Assembly: GCA_902546765.1 (NCBI GenBank)
Contig: CACCLG010000011.1
Span: forward strand, 1 to 33,683
Length of the DNA: 33,683 nt
Direction: 5' to 3'
Origin: an uncultured Pelagibacteraceae bacterium
GTDB taxonomy: Bacteria > Pseudomonadota > Alphaproteobacteria > Pelagibacterales > Pelagibacteraceae
The notes beneath the pieces are model-generated. The model did no database searches and was not told the origin of the DNA. It worked only from the letters and a program-made list of their open reading frames with translations. Shown here piece after piece: positions 8,032 to 16,779 of this stretch (its first letter is position 1; every line of letters starts with the position of its first letter). The translations under genes and the position numbers were made by a program.

Positions 8032-8829
8032 GTGAAAAAAATATTAATAGTAGAGGGTAATATAAGAGAGGAAAATCAGAGCTTTACTGATGGTGGTATT
8101 AAAACACATACAGAAAGCTTAAAGGACAGTATTAGCCACTTTACAAAAGATATAGAAATAGATGTTGTTAATCCTTCTTCAGATTCAAATGTATCTGATG
8201 TTGTAAAAAATTTAAATAAATATGATGGAATGATATGGGGAGGCAGTAGTCTAAACATTTATAATGATACACCCGAAATTAGAAGACAACTTGATTTTAT
8301 GAAAAAATGTCAGAGTAATATTAAAAATATTTTAGCTATTTGTTGGGGTATGCAAGTTGCTGTAACAGTTGCCGGAGGTGAAGTTAAAAGATGTCAAAAG
8401 GGGGCTCATAGAGGAATAGCTCATGATATTGAGATTAATGAAGAAGGCTTGAAACATAAAATCTATAAAAATAAAAACAAAATATTTAATACACCAGCAT
8501 TCAACTTTGATGAGGTTGTAACTTTGCCTGCAAATTCAACATTGTTAGCTTCAAACTCAATTAATAAAGTAATGGGCGTATCTTTTAAAGCAGGTATAAG
8601 TAATGTTTGGGGAATTCAATATCACCCTGAAATTTCATACGAAAAAATGATTAGCTTAATACATTTCAGAACAGAAAGACTTCTTAATAATAAAGCTTTT
8701 GAAGACCAAAACGAGATTGATAATCATGTTAAAATAATTGAGGATGAAATTAAAGTTTCTAAACTTGATGCTCGAATGAGAGAGTTAGAAAATTGGTTAA
8801 AGTTTATAAATTTAGAACTAAATATTTAA
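8032..8829 (+). CDS. Class I glutamine amidotransferase-like protein
   Basis: A 265-residue protein with the triad layout of class I glutamine amidotransferases: nucleophile Cys104 in AICWGMQ and His198/Glu200 in YHPE. It is a stand-alone domain with no synthetase partner, resembling the GMP-synthase-like amidotransferases that act as glutamine or gamma-glutamyl hydrolases. It starts with GTG 13 bp after gpsA and is probably co-transcribed with the glycerol operon. The C-terminal 60 residues (charged, helical) extend beyond the core domain. The substrate is unknown, and a link to glycerol is position only. Confidence 0.7.
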   Translation: MKKILIVEGNIREENQSFTDGGIKTHTESLKDSISHFTKDIEIDVVNPSSDSNVSDVVKNLNKYDGMIWGGSSLNIYNDTPEIRRQLDFMKKCQSNIKNILAICWGMQVAVTVAGGEVKRCQKGAHRGIAHDIEINEEGLKHKIYKNKNKIFNTPAFNFDEVVTLPANSTLLASNSINKVMGVSFKAGISNVWGIQYHPEISYEKMISLIHFRTERLLNNKAFEDQNEIDNHVKIIEDEIKVSKLDARMRELENWLKFINLELNI

Positions 8830-8839
8830 TTTGCTAAGA

Positions 8840-10519
8840 TTAAAATAGTCCTTCAATCTCACCTTCATCATTTAGTTTTATCGAATCTGCAGCTGGTACT
8901 CTTGGTAATCCAGGCATTGTCATTATTTCTCCGCATACAACGACAACGAATTCTGCTCCTGATGACAAACGAACTTCTCGAACTGGCAGAACATGGCCAG
9001 TAGGAGCACCTTTTAAATTAGGGTCTGTTGAAAAACTATATTGAGTTTTAGCTATGCAAACGGGAAGGTTACCATAACCTTTTTCTTCAAATTCTTTTAA
9101 TTGCTGCCTTACTTTTGTATCAGCAACTACTTCACTTGCGTGATAAATTTCTTGAGCAATTTTCTCAATTTTTTTGAATAATGATAATTTATCTTCGTAT
9201 AAATATTTAAATGTATCTTGGTCATCTTCACAAATTTTTACTACATTATTAGCAAGTTCTATCGTTCCTTCACTTCCATTACTCCAGTGCGTGCATTTAG
9301 ATGCTTTTACACCTTGGGTTTTACAAAAATCTAATAATGTTTTCATTTCTTTTTCTGTATCTGTAATAAAATGATTAACTGCTATTGTTACTGGTAGACC
9401 AAATTTTCTTGTATTATTTATATGTCTTTCGAGGTTAACTAATCCTTTTTTTAATGCTTTAACATTTTCATTTTTTAATTCATCTTTTGTTACACCACCA
9501 TGCATTTTAAGAGCTCTAATTGTTGCAACAATGACTACACAATCAGGTTTAATACCAGATTTTCTACACTTTATATTTAAAAACTTTTCTGCTCCAAGAT
9601 CTGCACCAAATCCAGCTTCAGTAACAACATAGTCTGCTAATTTTAAACCAGCCTTAGTAGCTATCACAGAGTTACATCCATGAGCAATATTTGCAAAAGG
9701 ACCACCATGGATTATAGCTGGGTTATTTTCTAAAGTTTGGGTTACATTTGGTCTGATTGCCTCTTTCAATAACACAGTCATCGGACCATGTGCATTTAAA
9801 TCCTTAGCATATATGGGTGTTTTATCTCTTGTGTACCCAATCGTTATATTAGAAATTCTTTTTTCTAAATCTTTTAAATCTGTTGCTAAACAGAAAATTG
9901 CCATCAGTTCTGAAGCTACGGTGATATCAAAACTATCTTGACGAGGATAACCATTAGCCACACCCCCAAGATCAACAATAATTGATCTTAAAGATCTGTC
10001 ATTCATGTCCATGATTCTTCTCCAAGAAACTCTTCTCACATCTATATTTAATTTATTCCCCCAATAAATATGGTTATCAATAAGAGCTGATAATAAATTA
10101 TGAGCTGAAGTAATTGCATGAAAGTCACCAGTAAAATGTAAATTAATTTGTTCCATCGGCACAACTTGAGCATATCCTCCACCAGCTGCACCGCCTTTTA
10201 ATCCAAAGGAAGGACCAAGACTTGGCTCCCTCAGACATACAATTGATTTTTTTCCAATTTTATTCAATCCATCACTTAAACCTACAGAAGTTGTCGTTTT
10301 ACCCTCACCAGCTGGAGTGGGAGTTATCGCAGTTACTAAAATTAATTTTCCATTTTTTTTATCTTTGAGCTGATCTAGATACCCTAAATTTATTTTTGCG
10401 ATATGTCTTCCCATTGGACTAAAAGCATTTGGTTCATCGGGTACATTTATTTTAGCTAAAATTTCATCTATGGGTTTCATTTTAGCTTCCCTGGCTATTT
10501 GGATATCAGTTTTTGGCAT
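8840..10519 (-). CDS. fhs: Formate-tetrahydrofolate ligase
   Basis: Joins formate and tetrahydrofolate with ATP to give 10-formyl-THF; it can also run backwards to release formate and make ATP. At 559 residues it is full length. The ATP loop [11 protein letters not shown] (66-76) and the long conserved stretches [50 protein letters not shown] and [12 protein letters not shown] are characteristic. It is transcribed divergently from sarcosine oxidase across a 150-bp gap, which places folate one-carbon exchange next to a source of methylene-THF. It ends convergently, 10 bp from the amidotransferase gene. Confidence 0.96.
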   Translation of the reverse strand: MPKTDIQIAREAKMKPIDEILAKINVPDEPNAFSPMGRHIAKINLGYLDQLKDKKNGKLILVTAITPTPAGEGKTTTSVGLSDGLNKIGKKSIVCLREPSLGPSFGLKGGAAGGGYAQVVPMEQINLHFTGDFHAITSAHNLLSALIDNHIYWGNKLNIDVRRVSWRRIMDMNDRSLRSIIVDLGGVANGYPRQDSFDITVASELMAIFCLATDLKDLEKRISNITIGYTRDKTPIYAKDLNAHGPMTVLLKEAIRPNVTQTLENNPAIIHGGPFANIAHGCNSVIATKAGLKLADYVVTEAGFGADLGAEKFLNIKCRKSGIKPDCVVIVATIRALKMHGGVTKDELKNENVKALKKGLVNLERHINNTRKFGLPVTIAVNHFITDTEKEMKTLLDFCKTQGVKASKCTHWSNGSEGTIELANNVVKICEDDQDTFKYLYEDKLSLFKKIEKIAQEIYHASEVVADTKVRQQLKEFEEKGYGNLPVCIAKTQYSFSTDPNLKGAPTGHVLPVREVRLSSGAEFVVVVCGEIMTMPGLPRVPAADSIKLNDEGEIEGLF

Positions 10520-10572
10520 AAGAATATTTTATTGGTTAGTTGAACGTGGAGAATTCTTATCCTTTTTTATAA

Positions 10573-10612
10573 GGTTTTTAAACTTCTAATTTATTTGGTT
10601 TTTAAACTTCTA
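10573..10612. repeat. Two identical 16-bp direct repeats in the fhs-soxB divergent region
   Basis: GGTTTTTAAACTTCTA occurs at 10573-10588 and again at 10597-10612, start to start 24 bp, both in plus orientation. The whole 150-bp region (10520-10669) otherwise holds an A/T run (ATATATATATAAAAAATAAG) and no obvious Shine-Dalgarno before soxB. Repeats placed between two functionally linked divergent genes may be regulator sites or an older small duplication. Confidence 0.6.
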
Positions 10613-10669
10613 AAAAATATATATATAAAAAATAAGAAAAATATGAATTTCTTACTGTAAAATCCAAGC

Positions 10670-11926
10670 ATGCAAAAATATTCTGTTTTTAGTTTAATTA
10701 AAAACGCATTTTCAGATCATCAAAACTGGGAAGTTGCCTGGAAGGATCCAACACCAAAAAATGAATATGATGTAGTCATAATTGGTGGTGGAGGACATGG
10801 ACTGGCAACGGCATACTATCTTGCAAAAGTACATAAAATTACAAATGTAGCAGTAATTGAAAAAGGTTGGATAGGTGGAGGAAATGTTGGTCGAAACACT
10901 ACAATAATTAGATCAAACTTTATGTATGATGCTAATGCAAGATTTAATGAATTTGGTATGGACTTATGGAGAAATCTTAGCCAGGAACTAAATTTTAATG
11001 TGATGTTTTCTCCAAGAGGAATAATTAATTTAGCTCACTCTGATGCACAAATGAATGCTTATGCAAGAAGAGGAAATTCTATGAGATTAAATGGAATTGA
11101 TGCAAAGCTTTTAAATAGAGATGAAGTTAAAAAATTAATTCCAATGGCAGATTTTTCAGATGAAGTGAGATTTCCTATTTTTGGAGGACTAATGCAGCCA
11201 AGTGCTGGGACTGCGAGACACGATGGTGTTGCTTGGGGTTATGCAAGACAAGCAGATAGTATGGGCGTTGATATTATACAACATTGTGAAGTAGAGGGAT
11301 TTGATGTTGAAAGTGGAAAAATTAAAGGAGTAAGAACTTCTAAAGGTGTTATTAAAGCCAAGAAAGTTGGCCTATGTGTTGCAGGAAGCACAAATATTCT
11401 TGCAGAAAAATTAAATATGACACTGCCAATTGAAACACATTTACTACAAGCATGTGTTTCTGAACCAGTTAAACCTGTATTAGATGGAGTTGTTACATTC
11501 GGAGCTGGACATTTCTACATAAGTCAATCCGATAAAGGCGAAATGGTTATGGGAGGAGATCTTGATGGATATAATAGTTATGCTCAAAGAGGTAATCTGC
11601 CAACTATTCAGCATGTTTTAACTGGTGGGTTAGCGTTATTTCCTTTCTTAAGTAGACTTAAAATGCTTAGAACATGGGGTGGTATAATGGATATGTCTAT
11701 GGATGGTTCACCAATAATAGACAAAACACATATCGAGGGATTATATTTAAATTGCGGATGGTGTTATGGTGGTTTTAAATCAACTCCTGTTTCAGGATGG
11801 ACTTTTGCCCATACTATTGCCCAAGATAGACTTCATGAATTAAATGCTGATCTTACATTAAATAGATTTTCAAATGGATATCTTTTAGACGAAAAAGGCT
11901 TAGGCACTAAAACTTGGATCTCATAA
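10670..11926 (+). CDS. soxB: Sarcosine oxidase beta subunit
   Basis: Catalytic subunit of heterotetrameric sarcosine oxidase, which demethylates sarcosine to glycine and passes the methyl carbon to THF in the alpha subunit. The FAD-binding motif VVIIGGGGHGLATAYYL begins at residue 35, followed by the GGGNVGRNTTIIRSN segment typical of SoxB. His184 in TARHDGVAWGY matches the residue that covalently holds FMN in characterised enzymes. At 418 residues the length is normal. It is first in a soxBDAG operon with gaps of 3 bp or overlaps. It probably handles sarcosine made from dimethylglycine by products of the operon at the right end of the window. Confidence 0.95.
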   Translation: MQKYSVFSLIKNAFSDHQNWEVAWKDPTPKNEYDVVIIGGGGHGLATAYYLAKVHKITNVAVIEKGWIGGGNVGRNTTIIRSNFMYDANARFNEFGMDLWRNLSQELNFNVMFSPRGIINLAHSDAQMNAYARRGNSMRLNGIDAKLLNRDEVKKLIPMADFSDEVRFPIFGGLMQPSAGTARHDGVAWGYARQADSMGVDIIQHCEVEGFDVESGKIKGVRTSKGVIKAKKVGLCVAGSTNILAEKLNMTLPIETHLLQACVSEPVKPVLDGVVTFGAGHFYISQSDKGEMVMGGDLDGYNSYAQRGNLPTIQHVLTGGLALFPFLSRLKMLRTWGGIMDMSMDGSPIIDKTHIEGLYLNCGWCYGGFKSTPVSGWTFAHTIAQDRLHELNADLTLNRFSNGYLLDEKGLGTKTWIS

Positions 11927-11929
11927 TTT

Positions 11930-12199
11930 ATGCTACACATTAATTGTCCATTTTGTGGATTAAGAGCGCAAAAAGAGTTTGCTTATGGTGGAGACGCAAC
12001 AGTTAAGAGACCAGAAATTAACAAAGAAGTTTCAAAAGAGGAATGGGATAATTTTGTTTATATGAGAAAAAGTCCAAGAGGAAAACACATCGAACTTTGG
12101 CATCATATCTCAGGATGTAGGCAATGGTTTAAAGTTCAAAGAGATACTGCAACGCATGAAATATTTAAAACAGCTAAAATGAGTGAAGAAATAGTATGA
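11930..12199 (+). CDS. soxD: Sarcosine oxidase delta subunit
   Basis: An 89-residue zinc-binding subunit. Four ligand positions are visible: Cys6 and Cys9 (CPFC), His59 and Cys63 (HISGC), as in characterised SoxD. It starts 3 bp after soxB and its stop overlaps the soxA start (ATGA). It has a structural role in the heterotetramer. Confidence 0.95.
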   Translation: MLHINCPFCGLRAQKEFAYGGDATVKRPEINKEVSKEEWDNFVYMRKSPRGKHIELWHHISGCRQWFKVQRDTATHEIFKTAKMSEEIV

Positions 12200-15192
12200 G
12201 ACAATCACACAGATTAAATAATATTGGGCTTATAAATAGAGATAAAGTAATTACATTTAACTTTAATGGAAAATTATATCAAGGTTATGAGGGAGATACT
12301 CTAGCATCGGCATTACTTGCAAATGGTGTTCACTTAGTAGGGAGAAGTTTTAAATATCATAGACCAAGAGGTTTTATTGGAGCAGGAGTTGATGAACCAA
12401 ATGCCAAACTTCAAGTTACAATCAATGGTCATTCAGAACCAAACATAAATGCAACCGAAATAGAATTAGTTGATGGATTGTCAGCAACTAGCCAAAATTG
12501 TTGGCCATCAGTTGAATTTGACATTGGAGCGATAAACAATTTTCTTAAAAGATTTTTCCCAGCGGGGTTTTATTATAAAACATTTATGTGGCCAAAAAGT
12601 TTTTGGTATAAAGTTTATGAACCATTTATTCGTAAAGCAGCTGGATTAGGTGTTGCTTCTTTAGAAAGAGATAAAGAACGATATGAACATAAATTTGAAT
12701 ATTGTGATCTATTAGTAACTGGCTCAGGACCTTCAGGGTTAGCAAGTGCATATGCTGCAGCAAAAAATGGAGCAAAAGTAATTCTTGCTGAAGATAAACC
12801 AAGATATGGCGGAACTCTATTAACTGACGACGTTAGTATAGATAATATGTCTGGAAAAGACTGGTCTGAAAAAATCATATCTGAGCTAAAAACAATGCCA
12901 AATGTGACATTAAAAAATAGATCTCAAGTATTTGGTTACTACGATCATAATATGATGGTTATGTTTGAAAGAGTAGGCGACCACTTATCAAATAAATCAA
13001 AATATACTCCAAGACAAAGACTTTGGTATATAAGAGCTAAAGAGACTATTTTATCAACAGGATCAATAGAACGACCAATTGTTTTTGGAAACAATGATAC
13101 ACCTGGCGTAGTTTTATCATCAGCAGCTAAAGAATATATGAAAGTGTATGGCGTTTTAGTTGGAAGAAAACCAATTATATTTACCAATAACGATAGTGCT
13201 TATGAAACTGCTTTTGAATTTAAGAAAAATAACGTTGAACCAATAATATTAGATACAAGAGAAGAGCACGATTCCGAGATCGTACAAGAAGCAAAAAATA
13301 AAGGTATACAAATAAAATTTTCTTACGGTGTAATTGTTGCAAATGGATACAAAAAAGTAAAATCAGCAAAAATAGGTAAATTAACTAAAGATAAAAAATC
13401 TTTTGAAAGTACTGAAACAATTAATTGTGATTGTATATGTGTTTCAGGTTTTTGGACGCCAACTGTTCATTTGGCATCGCAATCTGGAAATAAATTAAAA
13501 TTTGATGAAAAAATAGATGCTTTTATTCCAGATAAATCTAAACAAAATGAAAAAACAATAGGCGCTGCAAATGGTAGTTTTACACTTCAAGAAACTATTA
13601 AAAGTGGGTTTAAAACTGGTTCAGAATTATCAAGTAAAATTACAGATAAAAATAATGAGAACAAAATACCTACAGTAACCGAAACTAAATACAGTGTGCA
13701 TGATAAATTTTGGTGTATGCCACTTCCAAAAAACGAAAACCCAAAAAGATTTGTAGATTTTCAAAATGATGTTGCAGTTTCTGATATAGAGATAGCTTTA
13801 AGAGAGGGTTATAGATCAATCGAGCATGTAAAAAGGTATACAACATTAGGCATGGCTACTGATCAAGGAAGAACAAGTAATCTTAATGGTCTTCAAATGG
13901 TCTCAAATATAGAAAATAAAATTGTACCTGAAGTAGGGCACACAACTTTTAGACCACCATTTACTCCAATTACTATTGGTACAATTGTTGGAAGAGAAGT
14001 GGGCATGGAATTTATGCCAACTAGAAAAACACCGATGCACGAGTGGCATGAAAAAAATAATGCAGTGTTTGTGGATGCAGGTGCATGGAAAAGACCTAGA
14101 TATTACAAACAAGGAAATGAAACTTTGTTAGAAGCTTCAAAGCGTGAAGCAAAAAATGTAAGAGAGAATGTTGGAATATGTGATGTAACTACACTTGGTA
14201 AAATAGATATTAAAGGCCCAGATGCCGCTGAATTTTTAAATAGAGTGTACACAAATGCTTGGTTAAAACTCCCTGTTGGGAAGGCAAGATATGGAGTGAT
14301 GTTGAGAGAAGATGGTATGATAATGGACGATGGTACTACAACAAGGATTTCTGAAAATCATTATCATATGACTACGACAACAGCACAAGCTGCAAATGTA
14401 TTATCTCATCTCGAATATTATCTTCAAATTGTATGGCCGGAATTGAATGTAAATGTTGTATCTACAACAGAACAATGGGCAGGCGCAGCAATAGCTGGTC
14501 CTAAATCAAGAGACATGTTGTCCAAATTATTTCCAGATTTAGATGTTTCTAATGAAGCTTTACCTTTTATGGGATATATCGAAAGTAATTTATTTGGTGT
14601 GCCAGCAAGAATTTTTAGAATTTCATTTTCGGGCGAGCTTGCTTACGAGGTTAATGTTGAGTCAAATTATGGTTTGTTCATGTGGGAAAAAATGATGGAA
14701 ATTGGTAAAGAATTTAACAATCAACCATATGGAACTGAAGCCCTATCAACTTTACGAATTGAAATGGGGCACGTTGCCGGCCCAGAATTAGATGGAAGAA
14801 CAATTCCACAAGACGTTTCATTAGACGGATTAGTTTCAAAGAAAAAAGATTTCATAGGAAAAAATTCTTTAGGTAAAGAGGCATTCACATTAGAAAATAG
14901 GCAAAAAATAGTTGGATTAGTACCAACAGACAGAAAGTCCAGCATACCAGAGGGATCCCATTTAGTTGAAAACGAGAAGGCAAAACTTCCAAATCTTAAA
15001 CTAGGCCATGTCTCATCATCTTGTTGGAGTGTAGAAAATAATAATCCATTTTCTCTTGCAATCGTGAATGATGGAAAGAATATGATTGGAAAGAAATTAT
15101 TTGCAGTTTCGCCTCTTAAAAATACCTCAATAGAGGTCGAGATAATTTCATCTCATTATGTTGATCCAGAGGGAAAAAGAGTTCGATCATGA
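12196..15192 (+). CDS. soxA: Sarcosine oxidase alpha subunit
   Basis: A 998-residue subunit with the standard order. An N-terminal ferredoxin-like fold holds YEGDTLASALLANGVHLVGR (31-50) and FKYHRPRGF. A dinucleotide-binding domain with GSGPSG (176-181) follows. The C-terminal GcvT-like THF-binding domain runs from about 600 to 998 (NVRENVGICDVTTLGKIDIK, ISFSGELAYEVNV, GTEALSTLRIEMGH). This subunit receives the imine intermediate through a channel and transfers its carbon to THF, giving 5,10-methylene-THF. It overlaps soxD and soxG by ATGA. The length is normal. Confidence 0.96.
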   Translation: MRQSHRLNNIGLINRDKVITFNFNGKLYQGYEGDTLASALLANGVHLVGRSFKYHRPRGFIGAGVDEPNAKLQVTINGHSEPNINATEIELVDGLSATSQNCWPSVEFDIGAINNFLKRFFPAGFYYKTFMWPKSFWYKVYEPFIRKAAGLGVASLERDKERYEHKFEYCDLLVTGSGPSGLASAYAAAKNGAKVILAEDKPRYGGTLLTDDVSIDNMSGKDWSEKIISELKTMPNVTLKNRSQVFGYYDHNMMVMFERVGDHLSNKSKYTPRQRLWYIRAKETILSTGSIERPIVFGNNDTPGVVLSSAAKEYMKVYGVLVGRKPIIFTNNDSAYETAFEFKKNNVEPIILDTREEHDSEIVQEAKNKGIQIKFSYGVIVANGYKKVKSAKIGKLTKDKKSFESTETINCDCICVSGFWTPTVHLASQSGNKLKFDEKIDAFIPDKSKQNEKTIGAANGSFTLQETIKSGFKTGSELSSKITDKNNENKIPTVTETKYSVHDKFWCMPLPKNENPKRFVDFQNDVAVSDIEIALREGYRSIEHVKRYTTLGMATDQGRTSNLNGLQMVSNIENKIVPEVGHTTFRPPFTPITIGTIVGREVGMEFMPTRKTPMHEWHEKNNAVFVDAGAWKRPRYYKQGNETLLEASKREAKNVRENVGICDVTTLGKIDIKGPDAAEFLNRVYTNAWLKLPVGKARYGVMLREDGMIMDDGTTTRISENHYHMTTTTAQAANVLSHLEYYLQIVWPELNVNVVSTTEQWAGAAIAGPKSRDMLSKLFPDLDVSNEALPFMGYIESNLFGVPARIFRISFSGELAYEVNVESNYGLFMWEKMMEIGKEFNNQPYGTEALSTLRIEMGHVAGPELDGRTIPQDVSLDGLVSKKKDFIGKNSLGKEAFTLENRQKIVGLVPTDRKSSIPEGSHLVENEKAKLPNLKLGHVSSSCWSVENNNPFSLAIVNDGKNMIGKKLFAVSPLKNTSIEVEIISSHYVDPEGKRVRS

Positions 15193-15773
15193 CATACATT
15201 TCATCTTTACAAAATATTCATAAACATGGAACATTTGGCGATTATGAAAGTAAAAATGAAAGTGAGTTACTTAAATTAAAAGAAGTTAAAAATTTGACAA
15301 TTTATCAAATTGTTAAATATAAAAATTCTAAAATTAATGTTTCGAAAATGAACTTAGATGGTTTGAGATTACCTAATCCATTAAAAGTCAAATATAACTC
15401 TAGTACAAGAATATTGTGGATGGGACCAGATAATTGGCTAGTTATATCAGATAAAAAAAATATTTCTGATACCTTTAAAAATGATTTTACTGATAAAGAT
15501 TTTGCAATTACTGATCTTTCTCATTCAAGAACTATAATTGAGATAGAAGGTAATCTTGCAAGAGAGGTAATTAAAAAAGGATCCCCATTAAACATTAATG
15601 AATTAGGAGAGGGGGACTGTTCTAATTCAGTTTTCCACGCAATAACTATAACATTAGATTTTATATCTGATAATCCTCAGGTTATTAGAGTTCTAGCTTT
15701 AAGAAGTTTTGGAGAGTCTTTGCATCATTCACTGACTGATGCTTGTTTAGAATTTGGCTTTAAGTCAGTTTAA
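15189..15773 (+). CDS. soxG: Sarcosine oxidase gamma subunit
   Basis: A 194-residue subunit with a GcvT-related fold. Visible signatures are WMGPDNWLVISDK (about 77-89), ITDLSHSRTIIEIEG and the C-terminal VLALRSFGESLHHSLTDACLEFG. It starts by ATGA overlap with soxA, completing the BDAG order known for the heterotetrameric enzyme. It ends 7 bp from the convergent persulfide dioxygenase gene. Confidence 0.9.
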   Translation: MTYISSLQNIHKHGTFGDYESKNESELLKLKEVKNLTIYQIVKYKNSKINVSKMNLDGLRLPNPLKVKYNSSTRILWMGPDNWLVISDKKNISDTFKNDFTDKDFAITDLSHSRTIIEIEGNLAREVIKKGSPLNINELGEGDCSNSVFHAITITLDFISDNPQVIRVLALRSFGESLHHSLTDACLEFGFKSV

Positions 15774-15780
15774 AAAAATT

Positions 15781-16779
15781 TTACAAATTTAAGTTTTTCA
15801 TCCCACCAATTAAATGATGACTATTCTCAAGATTATAATTTTTCGAAATTTGAACAGCTAGCGCTGATCTATGACCAACTCTACAATAAAATAATAAATT
15901 TTTATTCAAAAGATCTTGTTTATTATTTTTAATGTATTCGTTAATTTCAGTAAAAGGAATTTCAAGGCCTCCTTCAATTTTTCCATCTTTTTCAATTTCT
16001 TGTTTTTCTCTTAAATCAATCAGCAAACTGTTTTGATCTTTTATCTTCTTTAAAAAATCATCTTTTTCTAAACCGTTACTTAATTTCTGTTTTTCTAAAC
16101 TGATACCTAAACTGAGATTTCCAGGAACTGCAATATCCATCATTTTTGGGTTTGGTAAATTTAAATTATTCATAATATTCACATATTCGTCAACAGATTT
16201 GACTTGTAAACGAGGATTTAATTTTTTTTCTTCACCGATTGTACTTACAGTTTCTCCTTTATAATCATGTGCAGGATATACTTTTGTGTCCTCAGGTAGT
16301 TTTAATAGAACATTGAAAATAGAATTATAGGCATCTCTTGCATCTCCATTTTGAAAATCTGTTCTGCCTGTTCCTTTAATTAATAAAGTATCTCCCGTAA
16401 AAACCCTATCATTCATCAAAAAACAAAAGCTTTCGGAAGTGTGACCTGGTGTAAATAGTGCTTTAATATTTATATTTTCAATCTTGATATTCTCATTGTC
16501 AGCAACTTTCATGGCAACAACATTAGCTGGTGCTTTATCACCCATTATAGTTACACAATTTGTTTTATCTCTTAATTCAGCCATGCCTGAAATATGATCC
16601 GCATGAATATGTGTATCTATCACCTTTACAAGTTTGAGATCTAATTCTTTTAAATAGCTAATATATGTTTCAACATTCTCTAATACTGGGTCAATAATTA
16701 ATGCCTCTCTACCTTTCCCAGAACTAATGAGGTACGTATAAGTTGATGAGGAATTATCAAAAAATTGTTTAAATATCAT
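15781..16779 (-). CDS. Persulfide dioxygenase-rhodanese fusion (ETHE1-like)
   Basis: The N-terminal metallo-beta-lactamase domain (1-210) carries THIHADH (56-62), His113 in PGHT and Asp130 in TGDT, the three iron-ligand positions of ETHE1. GRTDFQNGD and YPAHDYKG are ETHE1-type rather than glyoxalase II-type. The C-terminal rhodanese domain (about 235-332) has an active-site loop CRVGHRS with Cys299. This is the arrangement of known persulfide dioxygenase-rhodanese fusions, which oxidise glutathione persulfide to sulfite and can make thiosulfate. The last residues (IGGMKNLNL) are shorter than many rhodanese ends. Its start overlaps the stop of the upstream transporter (ATGA), so the two are probably co-translated. 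Confidence 0.85.
   Translation of the reverse strand: MIFKQFFDNSSSTYTYLISSGKGREALIIDPVLENVETYISYLKELDLKLVKVIDTHIHADHISGMAELRDKTNCVTIMGDKAPANVVAMKVADNENIKIENINIKALFTPGHTSESFCFLMNDRVFTGDTLLIKGTGRTDFQNGDARDAYNSIFNVLLKLPEDTKVYPAHDYKGETVSTIGEEKKLNPRLQVKSVDEYVNIMNNLNLPNPKMMDIAVPGNLSLGISLEKQKLSNGLEKDDFLKKIKDQNSLLIDLREKQEIEKDGKIEGGLEIPFTEINEYIKNNKQDLLNKNLLFYCRVGHRSALAVQISKNYNLENSHHLIGGMKNLNL

Noticed and set aside
12615..14945. Several minus-strand frames of 69-87 codons inside soxA
   Set aside because: They are shadows of a clearly coding soxA; compositions are Ser/Pro-rich, as expected from antisense reading.
15771..15790. Terminator between soxG and the persulfide dioxygenase gene
   Set aside because: Only A and T runs without a convincing stem are present in the 7-bp gap.
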